A DNA stretch of 64,000 nucleotides from Angiostrongylus vasorum (taxonomy: Eukaryota; Nematoda; Chromadorea; Rhabditida; Metastrongylidae): positions 326,001-390,000 of the forward strand of contig JADANN010000100.1 in NCBI GenBank assembly GCA_018806985.1, read 5' to 3'. Shown here one piece after another: positions 35,950 through 61,860 of the stretch (positions are counted from its first letter, which is position 1; each line of letters opens with the position of its first letter). Made by a program: the position numbers and the translations under genes. Under the pieces are notes generated by a model. The model saw nothing but the letters and a program-made list of their open reading frames with translations, was not told the DNA's origin and searched no databases.

Positions 35950-36439
35950 CTTTACTGTTTAGACCGACAAGTAACTCTTCTTTGTCAATGTTGCGTCTGC
36001 TGCGTCTATCCGCCAATGACTATTTGCTCAATGTGTATAGCTGCATTAAATTGCCTTGCTTTTCCTTCTTCTCATTGTCGTTTTTTTCTAGAACCATAAA
36101 AAATCCGACATTACTCAATAATTCTCTATGTACTGTTCTACTTTGTGCACAAACGATCCTAATTTTCATATTATTTGTACGTTTCAGAAAATAAAATCGT
36201 TCCCACAATCTTTCCATGTTTTCAGCTGGATGTTATTATTCGCTTTCAAGAAGAGCATTCCGTTCAAATGTAAGCACTTTGAAGAAAAAATGACTGAGGA
36301 AGTTCCAGTGATAAAAGAAAAATAACATATATTAAAATATCGGTAGATAGTAGATAGGAAGCACTGACATGAAATATTGAAATGAGATTTGCTGAAACAA
36401 CGGTGGAAGCAAATAGAGGTTAACCTGTGCAAACTTTTT

Positions 36440-36600
36440 CCACCAAGGACGGGTGGTGCGGTGGTAACGACACCGGTCATCACGAGCACGGTACTGGCTT
36501 GGCCTCGCCCGTGGTTCAACAAAGCTATCATTCTTCCGGAGTTGGAAAATTAGTAGCAGACTTGCCCACGACCATCTCTAGTACGAGATTGGGAAGACGA
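36440..36600 (+). mobile_element. SINE family B-like head and core
   Basis: Head gggtggtgcggtggtaacg and cgcccgtggttc, then the shared core (cttccggagttggaaaatta, gcagacttgcccacg). It ends where the tRNA-Gly sequence begins. Confidence 0.55.
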
Positions 36601-36606
36601 CATCGA

Positions 36607-36677
36607 GCACCAATAGTGTAGCGGTATCATTGTACCCTCCCAAGGTACAGACCCGGGTTCGACTCCCGGTTGGTGGA
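36607..36677 (+). tRNA. tRNA-Gly (anticodon CCC)
   Basis: A cloverleaf is readable. The acceptor stem is GCACCAA/TTGGTG with an opening G-G mismatch. The D arm is GTGTAGCGGTATCAT. The anticodon stem GTACC/GGTAC holds loop CTCCCAA (anticodon CCC), and the T arm is CCGGG-TTCGACT-CCCGG. A TTTT terminator follows at 36682-36685. D-arm and T-arm sequence fit eukaryotic tRNA-Gly(CCC). It sits among SINE sequence and has a decayed sister at 36784, so it could be a recent retro-copy rather than a conserved gene. Confidence 0.75.
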
Positions 36678-36783
36678 CAGTTTTGCAGTACAACAAAGTA
36701 TTACATGGCTCAATGTTTTGTCCATTTCAAAGCTAATAACGCATTAGACATGATCTAGGACGAGACACAAAAAGCGCGGTCGA

Positions 36784-37075
36784 ACACCAATAGTGTAGCG
36801 GCATCATTGTATCCTCCCAAAGTACAGAAACGTGGTCGACTCTTGGACCCCACACTTTCCAATTTGAACGCCTTAGCTCGGCTACCGCAAGACTGCAGGA
36901 AGGATACACTCGACGAGCAATCAAAGACATTCACAAATAAAGCCAAATCATCAAACAGTAGCCGAGGCTGCATGCGAAATGTCGGAAGACCTTCGTGGAT
37001 GATGATTAGGAGGAAACGAATCAAATGCAGAATAGCTGAGATCCTAATCGCTTATTGAAGATGGATCATGCAAAA
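36784..37075 (+). mobile_element. SINE with tRNA-Gly-like head and family B body
   Basis: 36784-36853 aligns with the tRNA-Gly at 36607 (accaatagtgtagcggcatc, cctcccaaagtac) but has a broken T arm. From about 36855 the family B body and end follow (cgacgagcaatc, gccgaggctgcatgcgaaa, gaatagctgagatcc, gaagatggatcatgc). It is a SINE whose head is a tRNA-Gly. Confidence 0.65.
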
Positions 37076-37079
37076 TAAA

Positions 37080-38197
37080 GATAATATATCAACTTTCTCA
37101 CTAAAAGTCAACTATTTGTCACCTTAGTGCTTTGTGTTTTTTGTGGTGAAACACCAAAATCCTTCTGATGGAAAATGGATCACTTGTTCCCGGAGCACGG
37201 AAACCAAAGGTGATGACATCGACGTTGTTTCTACAGTCATCATAGAAAATGGCAGAAGTGGTTAGAAATGGTTAGCAAAAGTTTGGGCATTATCAGAACT
37301 CAAGAGATGAGTGAACTTCCTTCACCACCAAGCATGGATTCACCTTGAGGTTCTTAAGTTTGGGTTACGTGATACTGGTTTAGTGTTGTCATTGTTGTTG
37401 CTTTTGTTGTACTTGTTGCTTTTATGCAAGATAGTTTTTCCAACGAGAGCAGCTTCTTCATTCAATTTTAAAGTGCTGATCTGATCCTTATTTAATAATT
37501 TCTAATAAACAGCAGCCATCAACAAAAGAATGCCTCGGTCCTTTCTTCGAGTGCAGTTCCCTTTTCTTGGCGGATTCATTTGCTATCTAACCCAGAAGTG
37601 AGTCCATCTCAATGACTACATAACGGCAACAAGCAGGTTATTATGGTTAGCTTCGTAATCCAAGAAACTGCTGATGAGCAGATCATGTTACAATTAAATA
37701 CCTGTTTTATCTAAAGTGAACGAAATATGCAACACAACTGCTACCAATTAGAATTCGTTCAAAAAATGTTCAAAACGCTAATACCGATAATGACGACCAT
37801 CCTCTAACTGAATTGCTTTCTACAGGAGTTAACTAGAGTTTTGAGAGCATTGCAACAGGGATAGCATTGATGACAACCAGAGAGATGAGTGAATTCGTAT
37901 AAGCCAACTTCAACGTTAGTAGAAGTTTGTTGAGTCGGATAATCGGCCCGAGTCCTTGCATGGTACCTCTTTTATTGAAGCCACTTGCAAATTAAAATAA
38001 AGATAACCAATTCGCATTTGATGTCTTAAGTGAAGTCTATTTAAAGGTAAGATTGCACTAAAAAATAAAAAAAATGCGTTCGTGCGTTGTGAATAGGGAA
38101 CAGATAAAGTGGCTCTGCACTTGATAGTTTTCATTACACCGTAAATTTTTGAGAGAAGGCAAATTGGTATAATTATATATTTGTCATATAAAGAAGG
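37080..38197. other. Intergenic, nothing firm
   Basis: A short GTT-rich stretch (gttgtcattgttgttgct) at about 37385-37430 is the only low-complexity feature. No exon with consistent splice sites was found. Confidence 0.5.
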
Positions 38198-38462
38198 TGC
38201 ATGTAGCCCAGTGGTTAGAGGCGCCCACCACAATAAACACGGAATCGATCAAGCACCTCAGGCTCACTAAGCCTTCCACCTTTCCGGGGTCTGCAGATTG
38301 GTACTAGACCTGTCACAGAGGAATGCAACACTAGGTTCGATACATCGGCAGGCCGCCGGTATGGGCCATATATGCATTCACTCACCTCTAACATGTTTAG
38401 TGAGGTCGAATGCATGACGTGTACCTCAGGAATTGATCAACGTCGAGAGTTTTATCCTTTTA
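38198..38462 (+). mobile_element. SINE family A, full length
   Basis: Head (tgtagcccagtggttag, cggaatcgatc), core (gtctgcagattggtacta) and end block (gatcaacgtcgagagtttta). Confidence 0.85.
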
Positions 38463-39463
38463 TGTGATAAAGTCGACATGAAAGATGAAATAAAATGAGA
38501 GGAGCCGAGAAATGAGTAGGAGTGACAGCTAATACAGAACAACACACATCTTGTTGAAAACCAAAGTTTTCTAGAAGAAAATGCAAAGCGGATCGCAGAA
38601 ATATTTATGTAGGGACGATCCAAGCCCCGCTGGAATAAAATAAATAACACTCCAATCACCCTTTCAGTCCAGTGCAGGGCATCATTTCCATGCATAAAAA
38701 CTGTTGTTCTAAAGAGAAAAAAGAGCTTTGGATACCATTACATTATTGATTATTTTACAAGGTGTTCAAAAACCAGTACTCTAATTTAGAAAAATCGCAA
38801 AGTGTTTTAACCTGTCAGCACTTCGCGACGATGCGTGATCGAAAAATAATGGCCGTCCTCCATTTTCTTGCCGAGATATCTAAGCTTGCATTAAACTCTA
38901 TTGCAGTAAAAGCTGCTAGAATCCACAGATATTTGCATGTATATTGCTACTGCGGCAAAACTCTGGCTTTCCAGAGCCCATGAAACTAATCTTTTCACTT
39001 TTATTTGCGTTAAGGCTCGTATTTCGAACTTTTAAGCACGGTTTTTTTTCTCTAGCAATTTTTTTTGTGGCTAATCGATAGTTTTCTTCCCACGTTGGTG
39101 GAGTGATAGCTGTGATTCAGCGGAAAAAAAATTTATTTTATACACATTACAATTCGTAGTGTTCAACAACACGTTAATGGTATGATTGTAGACTGCTACG
39201 CTGCTGCTTTTCATAGCGAGTGCACTTATCGACAAGTACGGCCTCGATAAAATTTGGTCCGCCAAACAACAACGCTAATCTAGTGACATATTAAGTAGGA
39301 ATGCTCCTTACACTCTTCAGCTTCAGCTTGTTCCCTTTTGAGCTCTTCTAAGTAATTAGTTCGTTCCTTTCCTAATTCTTATTGAGAGAAATTTAATAAA
39401 CGTCTGGGTTTTTTTTTCCTCATGAGAACTCAGTAGTCTACGGTGACAACCCTAAGGTTTAAA

Positions 39464-39490
39464 GAAATACACCGACTTGCGGTGTATTTC
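39464..39490. repeat. Perfect hairpin, 11-bp stem, 5-base loop
   Basis: GAAATACACCG, loop ACTTG, then CGGTGTATTTC. It lies about 130 bp upstream of the ATG at 39617. Role unknown. Confidence 0.8.
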
Positions 39491-39616
39491 ATTACCATTA
39501 GCTATCAGCTTTGAGCACCGATTGTAAGGATTACTGATCGGTGTCTCTTATGATAAGTCTTTAAATTCCGGTGTTTGACACAAAAAATTTAAGGTGCCGA
39601 ATTTACGGAGACGTTT

Positions 39617-39775
39617 ATGATTCTTTCCTTCTTTCAGTTTTTTTCTTTGATTGGCCAGATTTTTACTTTTCAAAATGGAATAGTATCCTTTCTTGGTGTC
39701 ACGAAATTCGTCGCAAATCTTACATTATATGATGAATCACACAGTGTTGATCGATCACTAAGATGGAAAAAAGTG
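39617..39775 (+). CDS. Putative first exon of a secreted protein
   Basis: ATG at 39617 opens 53 codons starting with a hydrophobic leader (MILSFFQFFSLIGQIFTF), then GVTKFVANLTLYDES. It ends at a good donor, GTG|GTAAGA, in phase 0. The VANLTLYDES piece is vaguely like the nematode transthyretin-like family (usually VKLYDxD), but the usual Cys and Gly are absent. I could not find the following exon in 39776-45541, so this may be a remnant. Low confidence in product. Confidence 0.35.
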
Positions 39776-39839
39776 GTAAGAAAAAGTGAATATAAATGAA
39801 GCGCAAGCGTTTGCTGGTCGCTGTGCATGGCCCCATGTA

Positions 39840-39871
39840 GCATAGCTGAAGAAACTGTGCTTCAGCTATGC
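39840..39871. repeat. Perfect hairpin, 12-bp stem, 8-base loop
   Basis: GCATAGCTGAAG, loop AAACTGTG, then CTTCAGCTATGC. It lies just downstream of the donor at 39775. Confidence 0.8.
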
Positions 39872-41005
39872 CAACATCTTGCCTTGCTCAACGCCGCAAA
39901 AATGAGTTACACTGAGTCTTCCCGTACTACAAAGACTTCGAGAACAACCAGCTACAATGAAAAGAACTAAAACGATCAGCGGTGAGCGTGTCGTTTAAGG
40001 ATGATTTGCGATTTTAATTGTAATTTTATTACAATCGAAAGTGAACGCTCCGCCTACAAACCAGCGGGACACAGCCAGTAATTTTGTCGTTGAATACGGC
40101 AACATCAAACGATGAGGTCTCACAAATGTGACTGTCTTTTTAGCTGATAGAAGGGACGTACGGCTGCGTAACTAAGACGAGTAAATCTGACGCGAGGATA
40201 TGTGGAGTTGATAGTGTGTAGTGTCAATGATGGTGCTGAAGCCCATCACAACAACCAGACACGCCCTATACACGACGACAAACTCCGCCCACTTAGGTAA
40301 ACTTCACCCATCGGTGCCGATGATGATGGAACGGTTCGTAAACGAAAAGCGATACCATACATATACAAGGTGCTATTAAAAATCACGATTAACAAAACGC
40401 TGTGTACTTAGCTGTCGTATTTCATTCTATCGATCGGTTTTATTTCAGCCGTTGTTTATCTGTTGTAAGAAATCAGTACTGACGATAATTCACATATGAA
40501 AGGTGCACTAGCACCACAAAATTATGGAACTTATCCTATCATTACTCGGTTCGGAGTTAAGAGCGAGAGTTCAGAATCGCCGTAACATCACTACTAATTC
40601 GTTTACTACGTGTGGATTTGAATTCGGATTTCTCAAAGCCCAAACCTTTAATAAAGAATCTAGCAGCTTCAGACGAAAAAGGGTTATATATGTATATATC
40701 AATCCATCCTAAGTGATTCTCTGAACATTGTTTTTGACACTATTTCGAAACAGTGCATAATCTCATGGCATCGGTTTTCACTGGAAAAGATCAACAGAAA
40801 CAGCTCGATTGCAACTTTTTAATGAAATAATATCGTAACCTCCCCCCACGACGAGGTGCCTAATAATGCGGAGCAGCTCCGATTTTCGACAAATGGGAAA
40901 ATAGTTTGAATGATATTAAGTAAAATGAAGCCAAGAAATGGAAACATATTCGAATAATAAGGTGAATAAATATATATATATATATATAAATCTGGCCTAC
41001 ACAAG
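39872..41005. other. No gene recognised; short TA microsatellite
   Basis: A (TA)n run lies at about 40970-40988. No exon chain, SINE or reverse-transcriptase fragment was found in the rest. Confidence 0.45.
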
Positions 41006-42050
41006 TAGGGCGTGCGTAGCACAGTGGTTAGAAGTGCCCTACAATACACATAGGATCGATCCCGCTCACGGGCTCGTTAAGCCTTCCATCCTGCAGGGAT
41101 CGGCAAAGTGTTATCAGACTTATCTGGGAGGATAACAGCACTGATCCGATAGACTGGTAGGTTAACGCGGGTCATATTATAGGCTGGATATGCCACACAT
41201 ATGATAGACATGAATTTAATAGACATTCGATCACCTCTGACGATATTTAATGAAGACGAATTCATGGCACATTCCTCAGAGACTGATCAACGGTGAAAGC
41301 TTTATCCGTCTTATTATCGTCCGGGTAATACTTCCCTATCACGGGGGGCAGTTAATCATTACTAGAGGTCTTGCTCCATAGGAAGCACAAGATAGCCCCA
41401 GGAGGCTAAAGCCTCCATCACACGGGGGACGGGATTTGGTACTAGAACTGAATGGAGACAGTTTCACCGAATACGCAGACGAAGGTGACTGACTGTGCTG
41501 AAGATTTGGAAACTCGCTAGCGCGACTGTCCCACTATTCAACAGAGAGTAAGCATTCAAGACATTTATAAAAAACATAAAGGATAAAGAAAATAAAGCTG
41601 TCGGGGCTGATCAATCCTTGAGGGATGCGCCATGCATTTGACTTCATTGAGCATCGTTTGGAGGTGAGTAAATGCATATCTGGCCTTTACAATGGCTCGC
41701 GGTGCCTACCGATGTATCGAGCCATTGCTGCTCTCTTCCCAGAGAAGTCTGTACCAATTTGCCGACCCCAAGAGGGATGGAAGGCTTGCGGGCTATGGGT
41801 ACAGGGATCGATTCCACGTGTGTGTTGCAGGGCGTCTCCGACCATAAATTCATAAACGATTAGAAAAGCCGTAACGATAGTTAAAGCACCCAAAACATTC
41901 ATAAAGAAGCTCAAGAATGCTCCAGCCGTAGCCGAACCCACATGCAAAACCGAAGACTTTTGTGCACGGTGAGTAGGAGGAAACGAAATGAGTAAAAGAA
42001 CTGATGGGATCCGCAGAATTTACGATAGAGGATCATATGAAACATTATTT
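41006..42050. mobile_element. SINE cluster: A (+), A (-), B fragment (+)
   Basis: 41006-41312 (+): family A with head gtagcacagtggttag and end gatcaacggtgaaagcttta. 41580-41845 (-): family A, nearly full (ctgatcaatccttgaggga ... gtgtgttgcagggcg). 41846-42050 (+): 3' half of family B (cattcataaagaagctcaag, gaactgatgggatccgc). Confidence 0.75.
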
Positions 42051-43187
42051 CCAACCAAGTACAAAGCTGAACTAACAGATTTCAGGAAATTCGTCCGTTC
42101 TTCCTCGACAGCACAACTCTGCACACCAAAATTCCTCGCTCACCTTTTTGTAGAATTCAGGCAAAAATTTCATGGTGAAAGTGCATGCTAAAGGAGTGAC
42201 AACCACCTATTCATTTATTTAACTCATCATTATTTGCCGGCGTCTCTGTCAAATTTCATCACTTTTTCAATTCCTCCATAGTTTCTCAAACCAAAATCCT
42301 TCTTCGGATAGGAATTTCATGAATGGATGAACTCACTAGCCTTTTCGAATTGTTTATCTCCCGAGCAGCACAACACCTACTCTGCCTCTCTGTCGACAAT
42401 TTCTTCTGCCTGATTCTATGCTATCGCTACTTTGTAATCAATACTGGTTTCACTCCCGAAGCGCTTCAGCTTCACAAAACTCCTAAGCTTCTTCAGTTGG
42501 TTTCCGTGCGTCAGATCTGCCTTCTGCATTATTGCATTCCAAGTTTCGCTAGTGTCACCAATGAAATGTCGCTTACTCCATCTTAAGGCAGTATCAAACA
42601 TGCCTTTTTTGCTTTCATATTTTCGTGAATATTTCTGGGTTTTTGGTAAGGAAATCACCAAATAACAACCGTAAGGCAGATGGTTAGGCGATGAATGATT
42701 AGGTAGCCGATAACTTCCTCTTTCCTGTACTAAACTCTACTTGTTCATTTCGCTTCTGCAATTTTATATTATGAGCCTTCTTATTTCCATTGCTGAATCA
42801 TTGAAGGTCCGGCAGAGGTAGAGAGTGTTTAACGGCCGCTTTCGGAAGTGACTCACTTGGTACACATGGAAACACCATCACCGACGTCAAGAGGCACGGC
42901 ATCTATGCCTTGCATCCGCAGAATCGAAAATCAGGAAGAAGTTGATGAGTTGAACAAAGAACAATACGAATTGTCTATGGTTTACAGCTCGATCATAAGT
43001 TTCTAGAGACTGATGATGCACAGTGAAAAACGTGGCTGTGATTTTCCTACGTTTTCAAAAAGCCTGGCAATGAAATAAGTTTGTCGAGCGATTCTCGAAT
43101 ACAGTTGCATAGACCAGTTTTTGCTGCAAAATATGGAGCTCAAAATTATAAGGTTGCCATTATAAAAGAAGGAGAATGTAGCAAAAG
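42051..43187. other. No gene assigned
   Basis: A minus-strand open stretch near 42661-42416 (KKGMFDTALRWSKRHFIGDT and onward) lacks convincing splice sites. It may be an old element relic. Nothing else is recognised. Confidence 0.35.
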
Positions 43188-43462
43188 ATAAAGCGCTCAG
43201 CGTTGATCAGTCCTTTAGAGAGTGTCATTCATTGGACTCTATTCGTAACACCGAGCTGACTGAATGTGTATAAATCCTGTATAGTGGGACTTGCTGGAGC
43301 CTACCAATATATCAAGTTGGTGTTTTTATCCTCCAAGGTAAATCTGGTGCGATTCGCTGTTCTCGTATGGATGCAGGGGTTAATAAGTCCGTGACAGGAT
43401 TGACATACATTGACCTACTGCTCAGGTGTGTATAGCAAGGCAACTTTAACCATTCCGCTACA
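43188..43462 (-). mobile_element. SINE family A, diverged, minus strand
   Basis: End block cgctcagcgttgatcagtcc at the left; head (accattccgctacacc) at the right. Confidence 0.7.
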
Positions 43463-45541
43463 CCTGGTTCAATCATCGTGACCAAATCGGTAATCTTGTA
43501 GAGTTACACCCTTACATAAAATGTGTGCACAAGTCAAAGAGCAGACCTGAATATCTCCAGTTATTAAAATAGCTTCTAGTCCATGCGATGCTCCTAAATT
43601 CTTTCATATTTTTTAAAAAAAACAGGTGAAAAAAACTGAAAAAGGTCAAGTGTGGTGTTCTTCATGTTGTACACATGAGTTGAGGCTTAACTGTCTGGTT
43701 TTCCTCATTAGTGATTTGTATTAGTTCACAAAACCTTCTGTGTTTTATTTACACTTCCTATATAACAACGGCTCAAATATTGAGACCAACTTCCATTTAA
43801 AAAATAAATTTTCAAGTGTTAGCTGATGGCCACCAACGGAGATGAACGGAATGTTGGCTTTGGAAAACTTTGTATCCCTTTCCCTTTTCCTTGAACGAGT
43901 ATATCATCTTTGGGTCTTCTATAAAAATCGCTTTACTACCGAAATATACCAATCCCATCGTTATCGAAGATTACTATGGATTATGTTGATAGGGAGAAAA
44001 AGCAAAAGAGATTTTGCATTAGGAATGATCTCACTGCTTCTTCGAAACGCCAAATGCTTTCAGATGTTGATAGTACAGTATGACTTCGTGAGTAGTGAGG
44101 TTTACTTAGAAAATTAGTGGTTTCTTGTGGAGTTTTTTGTAGGCATTTTGACCTAGAAACTCCTTAGCATGAACGCTTTAGTATGAATGAAAATGGTATG
44201 GAAAACACAATGATGATTTGTTCGTCATTTCGCCTTTTTGACATCGTTGCTTCTCTTTCGCTGGTGTTGAATTACTCGTTTTCAAAAGAAATATCGAACT
44301 ACCGTCATTGAATGGCCGTGTCAGCATTGATGTTGGTGTTTGTCGATCTCACGGTACTTCATATCCGTCTTCTCAGAGAAGTAAGTTTGCTTGACCTGAC
44401 GTTTGGTGAATATTTGCATCTCGGCCGCTCATCGATGATGACAGTGAGTGCCAAGTGGCACTTTGACGCAATTCCACCGCTCAGTACATTGTACAAGTAG
44501 TTGAGATGACTGAAGATGATGATGAAAGGATGATCTACAAACAAATGCTTTCTCGCTAATCTCGTTCAGTTAAAAGAAGACAAACTAAGTTACTACGTCG
44601 TTTTATTGAAGTTTTAAATTGAAAGAGATGTGAGAGAGAACTGAAGATGAGTATTAGTCGTCGTTTTCGTTCTGATTCAACGATGGAAGAACTAAGGAAA
44701 TAGTCGCATTAACTTCACCGCAAACTGGATTATCAGCACTGTTTGTGAAAAAAGATGAATGAAATCTATTTTTCTAAGGAAGTTTGAGCCCAAGAAGGAT
44801 GAAGAGATGGATTTTTAGCAAAAGGAAAAAAAATATGGCAGTAGTAGTGAAAACGAATAAGACACACATTGACAGGGTTTAGTTTCTAACTGTGTGAGGT
44901 CGGATTTTATGTCTCGGTGAAGTTTTGCTTAAGACGAAGCTATTCAACTGTTGGTGAAATATTGTGCCACCAGAACAATATTTTTTGCTAAAATTTGCTA
45001 AAAATTTGTAATCACAACTATTTCTGTAACTTTTCAATCATTCTCTCCTTCTACCTCAACTATAAAATGATGTTTGCAACGAGCCGAGTACTAGCTTAGT
45101 AGAGCTTCAAATTCTACAGCAGAAGTAATCATAGAAGTAAAAAGTAAGCCATAAAAAGTAGTCAGTAAAGTATTCGAAGTTTTCCATTCATTTCATATGG
45201 ATCGAAATGAAATCAATCGAGCTCGTCGGTTGTTCGTTCTATACAGAGCTGACGATATTTACCGATTGGAAACGCCGCTGAGCCTCGTCGGGAATCCGTT
45301 CGCAAACAAAGCTGACCGACCCAAGTCTGTTGCGTTAGTGGTTAGACTGACAGCTTGTAAATGAAGGAGATGGTACTGGGAAAGAAACTAGGGAAATAAA
45401 CATAGACGGTCTGAATCGTTCATGACATTTTCAATTACTTTCAGCAGATCCTTGTTTTCGAAATATCCTTGTACTCTCGTCATTTTCGTGCTTTCAATTT
45501 TTTGTTGCAACTATAGGTGACATCAATGAAGTTAGTTGTTC

Positions 45542-46020
45542 TTAAATTCTGGGTTCCATGCAGTAGCTTAACACCTCTTCGTTGGTGCCGATGCTGTTAT
45601 AATGTCGATTGCGCATTTCCAGCAAAGTTAATCCCCACATGGGACACTTAAGCTGAGGAGTTCTGGATTTTCGTTCGAATGCCGAAACTATTCCGCGCCG
45701 AAGTCTGGTGAAATACCAGTCAACATCTTCTCCCTAAAAGATAATAAGAATACAAAGCCTTATTAGTAAAATGGAATGCTTTATCCCTTGAGCGATTGGA
45801 GCTCACCATGAAGCTCTAAAACCCAGCCACTGTGAATGGAAACCTTACAGGTGTAGGAATGGGGTCGGTGATTAATGGAATCATAAGTAATAGCATTCCC
45901 ATAATGATCACTCGATGAAGTTCGTGAACAAATATGAGATATTGCATGGAAAAAAGATCAGCAAAAAATATCAAATTTAGGCCAACAAAGGCGTGAGTGC
46001 GGGTAGCTCTTCGTGGAACG
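45542..46020 (-). CDS. Membrane protein C-terminus, last two exons
   Basis: Exon 46020-45849 (acceptor TTTGTTAG, donor CCT|GTAAGG) joins in phase 0 to exon 45733-45542 (acceptor CTTTTAG, stop TAA). The first encodes a hydrophobic stretch (FVGLNLIFFADLFSMQYLIF, then VIIMGMLLLMIPLI) compatible with one or two membrane segments. The second encodes a soluble basic tail (GEDVDWYFTRLRRGIVSAFE ... CMEPRI). Family not recognised. The exon starts with one base of a split codon, so 5' exons should lie at higher coordinates. That space up to 48115 is occupied by a LINE on the opposite strand and then the end of another gene. The gene may be 5'-truncated or its upstream exons lost. Confidence 0.6.
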
Positions 46021-46077
46021 CTAACAAAGAATGACACAGAAACTAAAGGTCCTCATTTAATTCTATGATTCTAGTTC

Positions 46078-48115
46078 CTAGAAGCCACTAAATTCAAAAA
46101 CCGAAGTCCTAGAACCACCATAAACTGGGACTTATCCAATTCATTAGTCGGCTATTGGGAAGGTGCCATTGTCGATAACATCGACGAAGATTACGATCGG
46201 CTCATTCAACATCTTCACGATAGCGCTATGGAAGGTGAGAGTTCGAAAGTCACCAAGAGAGCGCGGAATCGCACGAGCTGCAGGCAACTGCGAACTAACG
46301 TCCGAACTTGCAAAACTATATAGACAGGCGATAAAAGAAGATCTTAAAGAGAGAAGAGCAGCAGGAATGGTCGAAGCTGCAGAGACTGGGAAAAGCATTC
46401 GCAAAGCCCACCGAAGCTTCACCAATTACAAGACCAAGATGATTGCACTTCGATGCCCAGACGAAACAGTTACAGCGTCCAGAAAGGCAATGGAGAAAAT
46501 CATTCACGAATACTACTCAGATCCCTTCGGTAGCCACGTCCACCTTTCCGTCATATGAAATAAAGGAGGATGGATATGTTGTACCACTGGTTCTCCCTTC
46601 CGAAATCCAACATGCCGTTTCGTCGGTGAAAATCAAACAGCACCAGGTCCGGAGAGGATAAGACCAGAACACCTGAAGAACCTTCCGTCAATCCTCGTAA
46701 ACACATTGGCACGGCTCTTCACACGTTACCTGTCGGAATGGAAGGTCCCTACTCAGTGGAAGACTAGCAAGACCGTCTTATTGTTCAAGAAAGGTGACCT
46801 ACACGATATCGGCAACTATTGCCCAATCTGCTTGCTGTCTGTCCTCTACAAACTTTTCACTCGAGTCATCTTAAACAGGATTGACAGAACACTGGACGAA
46901 AGACAGCCATGTGAGCAAGCAGGATTTCGAAAAGGATTTAGTACGAAGGACCACATCTACACGATAACAAGACTCATTGAAGTATCGCGAGAGTACAAAA
47001 GACCGCTCTGTCTCACTTTCGTCGATTTAAATAAGGCTGAAGGCTCAGTTGAGATAGAAGCAGTCATGGAAGCCCTTGAGAGTCAAGGAGTCCCTACTCA
47101 GTACATAACGATTCTTCGTGAGCTGTATAAAAATTTCGCAACCGAGATATCACCATTCTAAAACGATATTAATACCGACGTCAAAAGATAGGTTAGGCAA
47201 GGCGATGCCATCTCGCGAAAATTATTTACCGCTACCCTCCAGAATGTCGTGCGAGCACTGGAATGAAATAATATGGGAGTGAAAATGGATGGTGGGCAGT
47301 TACACCTTCTTCGCTCTGCTGATGACATCATCCTTATAACACCAAATATTAGCCAAGCGGAATGTATGCTTATTGGTCTTCGGCTAAATCTTACAAAAAA
47401 CGATGTTCATGAAGAACGGATTGCTTTCGTATTCCTATTCACGCTCAACGGAACGAATATCCTCGAATGCTCCAGTAATGCCTATCTAGAGCGAGAAATC
47501 AACATGTTGAACGACCTAGCTCCAGAGCTGAGCATAAGGAATCGAGCGGCCTGGGGGAGCTTTCAAGAGCATCGAAGATGGAGTGAAGAGGACAAAGAAC
47601 ACCCGACTCCGTGCCCACCTTTTTCGACTCAACGGTACTTCCTGTCCTAACGTGTGCGTCAGAAACCCGGTCGCTGCGTAAGCACGATGAATGATGACTC
47701 AGCGTTTTTGAACGCGCAGTTGAAAGGAGTATCTCTTTCACATAAGTGAAGGAAGGGATCTGAAGCTCCGACCTGCGTCAACGATCAAAAATCAAAGATG
47801 CCGTTCTGTGCGCCAAACAGTCGAAGATAAGGTGGGCCCGACACGTAATGCGTATGAATGGCAACCATGGACAAGAGTCGTTAGTGACTGGATTGCTCGG
47901 GATGTTAAACGCACTGCAGGAAGACCACCGACTCGATGGTCAGAGATCTTCGCGAAAAGCCTAGAAGAACGGTATGATGCTCGACGAGTCCCTAGAGCGA
48001 ACAGAACCCACTGGGTTACTCTTGCACGCGACAGGGAAAAAATGGAAGATTTACTGGCGCCTGCTCGAGTCACTCAACGATCAACTGGACTACATGTGAT
48101 GAATGTGATATAGGT
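46078..48115 (+). mobile_element. RTE-like LINE, the longest copy, frameshifted
   Basis: The linker and thumb-side region begin at about 46078 and the reverse transcriptase follows. Readable motifs in order are GFRKGFSTKDHIYTITRLIE (about 46920), LTFVDLNKAEGSVE (motif A, degenerate), RQGDAIS near 47190, a decayed LRSADDIILIT (YADD box) near 47310, NLTKNDVHE, GTNILECSS and RNRAAWGSF, then [14 protein letters not shown] near 47925 and the C-terminal RANRTHWVTLARDREK. At least four frame changes and the RSADD substitution mean it is dead. The endonuclease part is missing at the 5' end. Confidence 0.88.
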
Positions 48116-48300
48116 GATTCTAGATGCTTAGTGCTAGTGATTTTAATGGCATTTTTGCTCAAATAACTAACAATCTTTGCCATCGGTAACAATCTGTAAA
48201 ACAGCATCATATGACAAGATTGATAAACAATTTATAACACTCTTTATAATAAAGCTGTTGTTATTTCTAAACTTTGAGCACTAGAAAATTGTTTTCTTCA

Positions 48301-61860
<13,560 letters not shown>

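Noticed and set aside
36601..36680. Other SINE heads (5095, 24550, 14405 and more) as functional tRNA genes
   Set aside because: They keep A and B boxes but do not fold into proper acceptor and anticodon stems; only 36607-36677 does.
44290..44395. Possible exon NIELPSLNGRVSIDVG with donor AGAGAA|GTAAGT
   Set aside because: The acceptor is weak and no neighbouring exon with matching phase was found.
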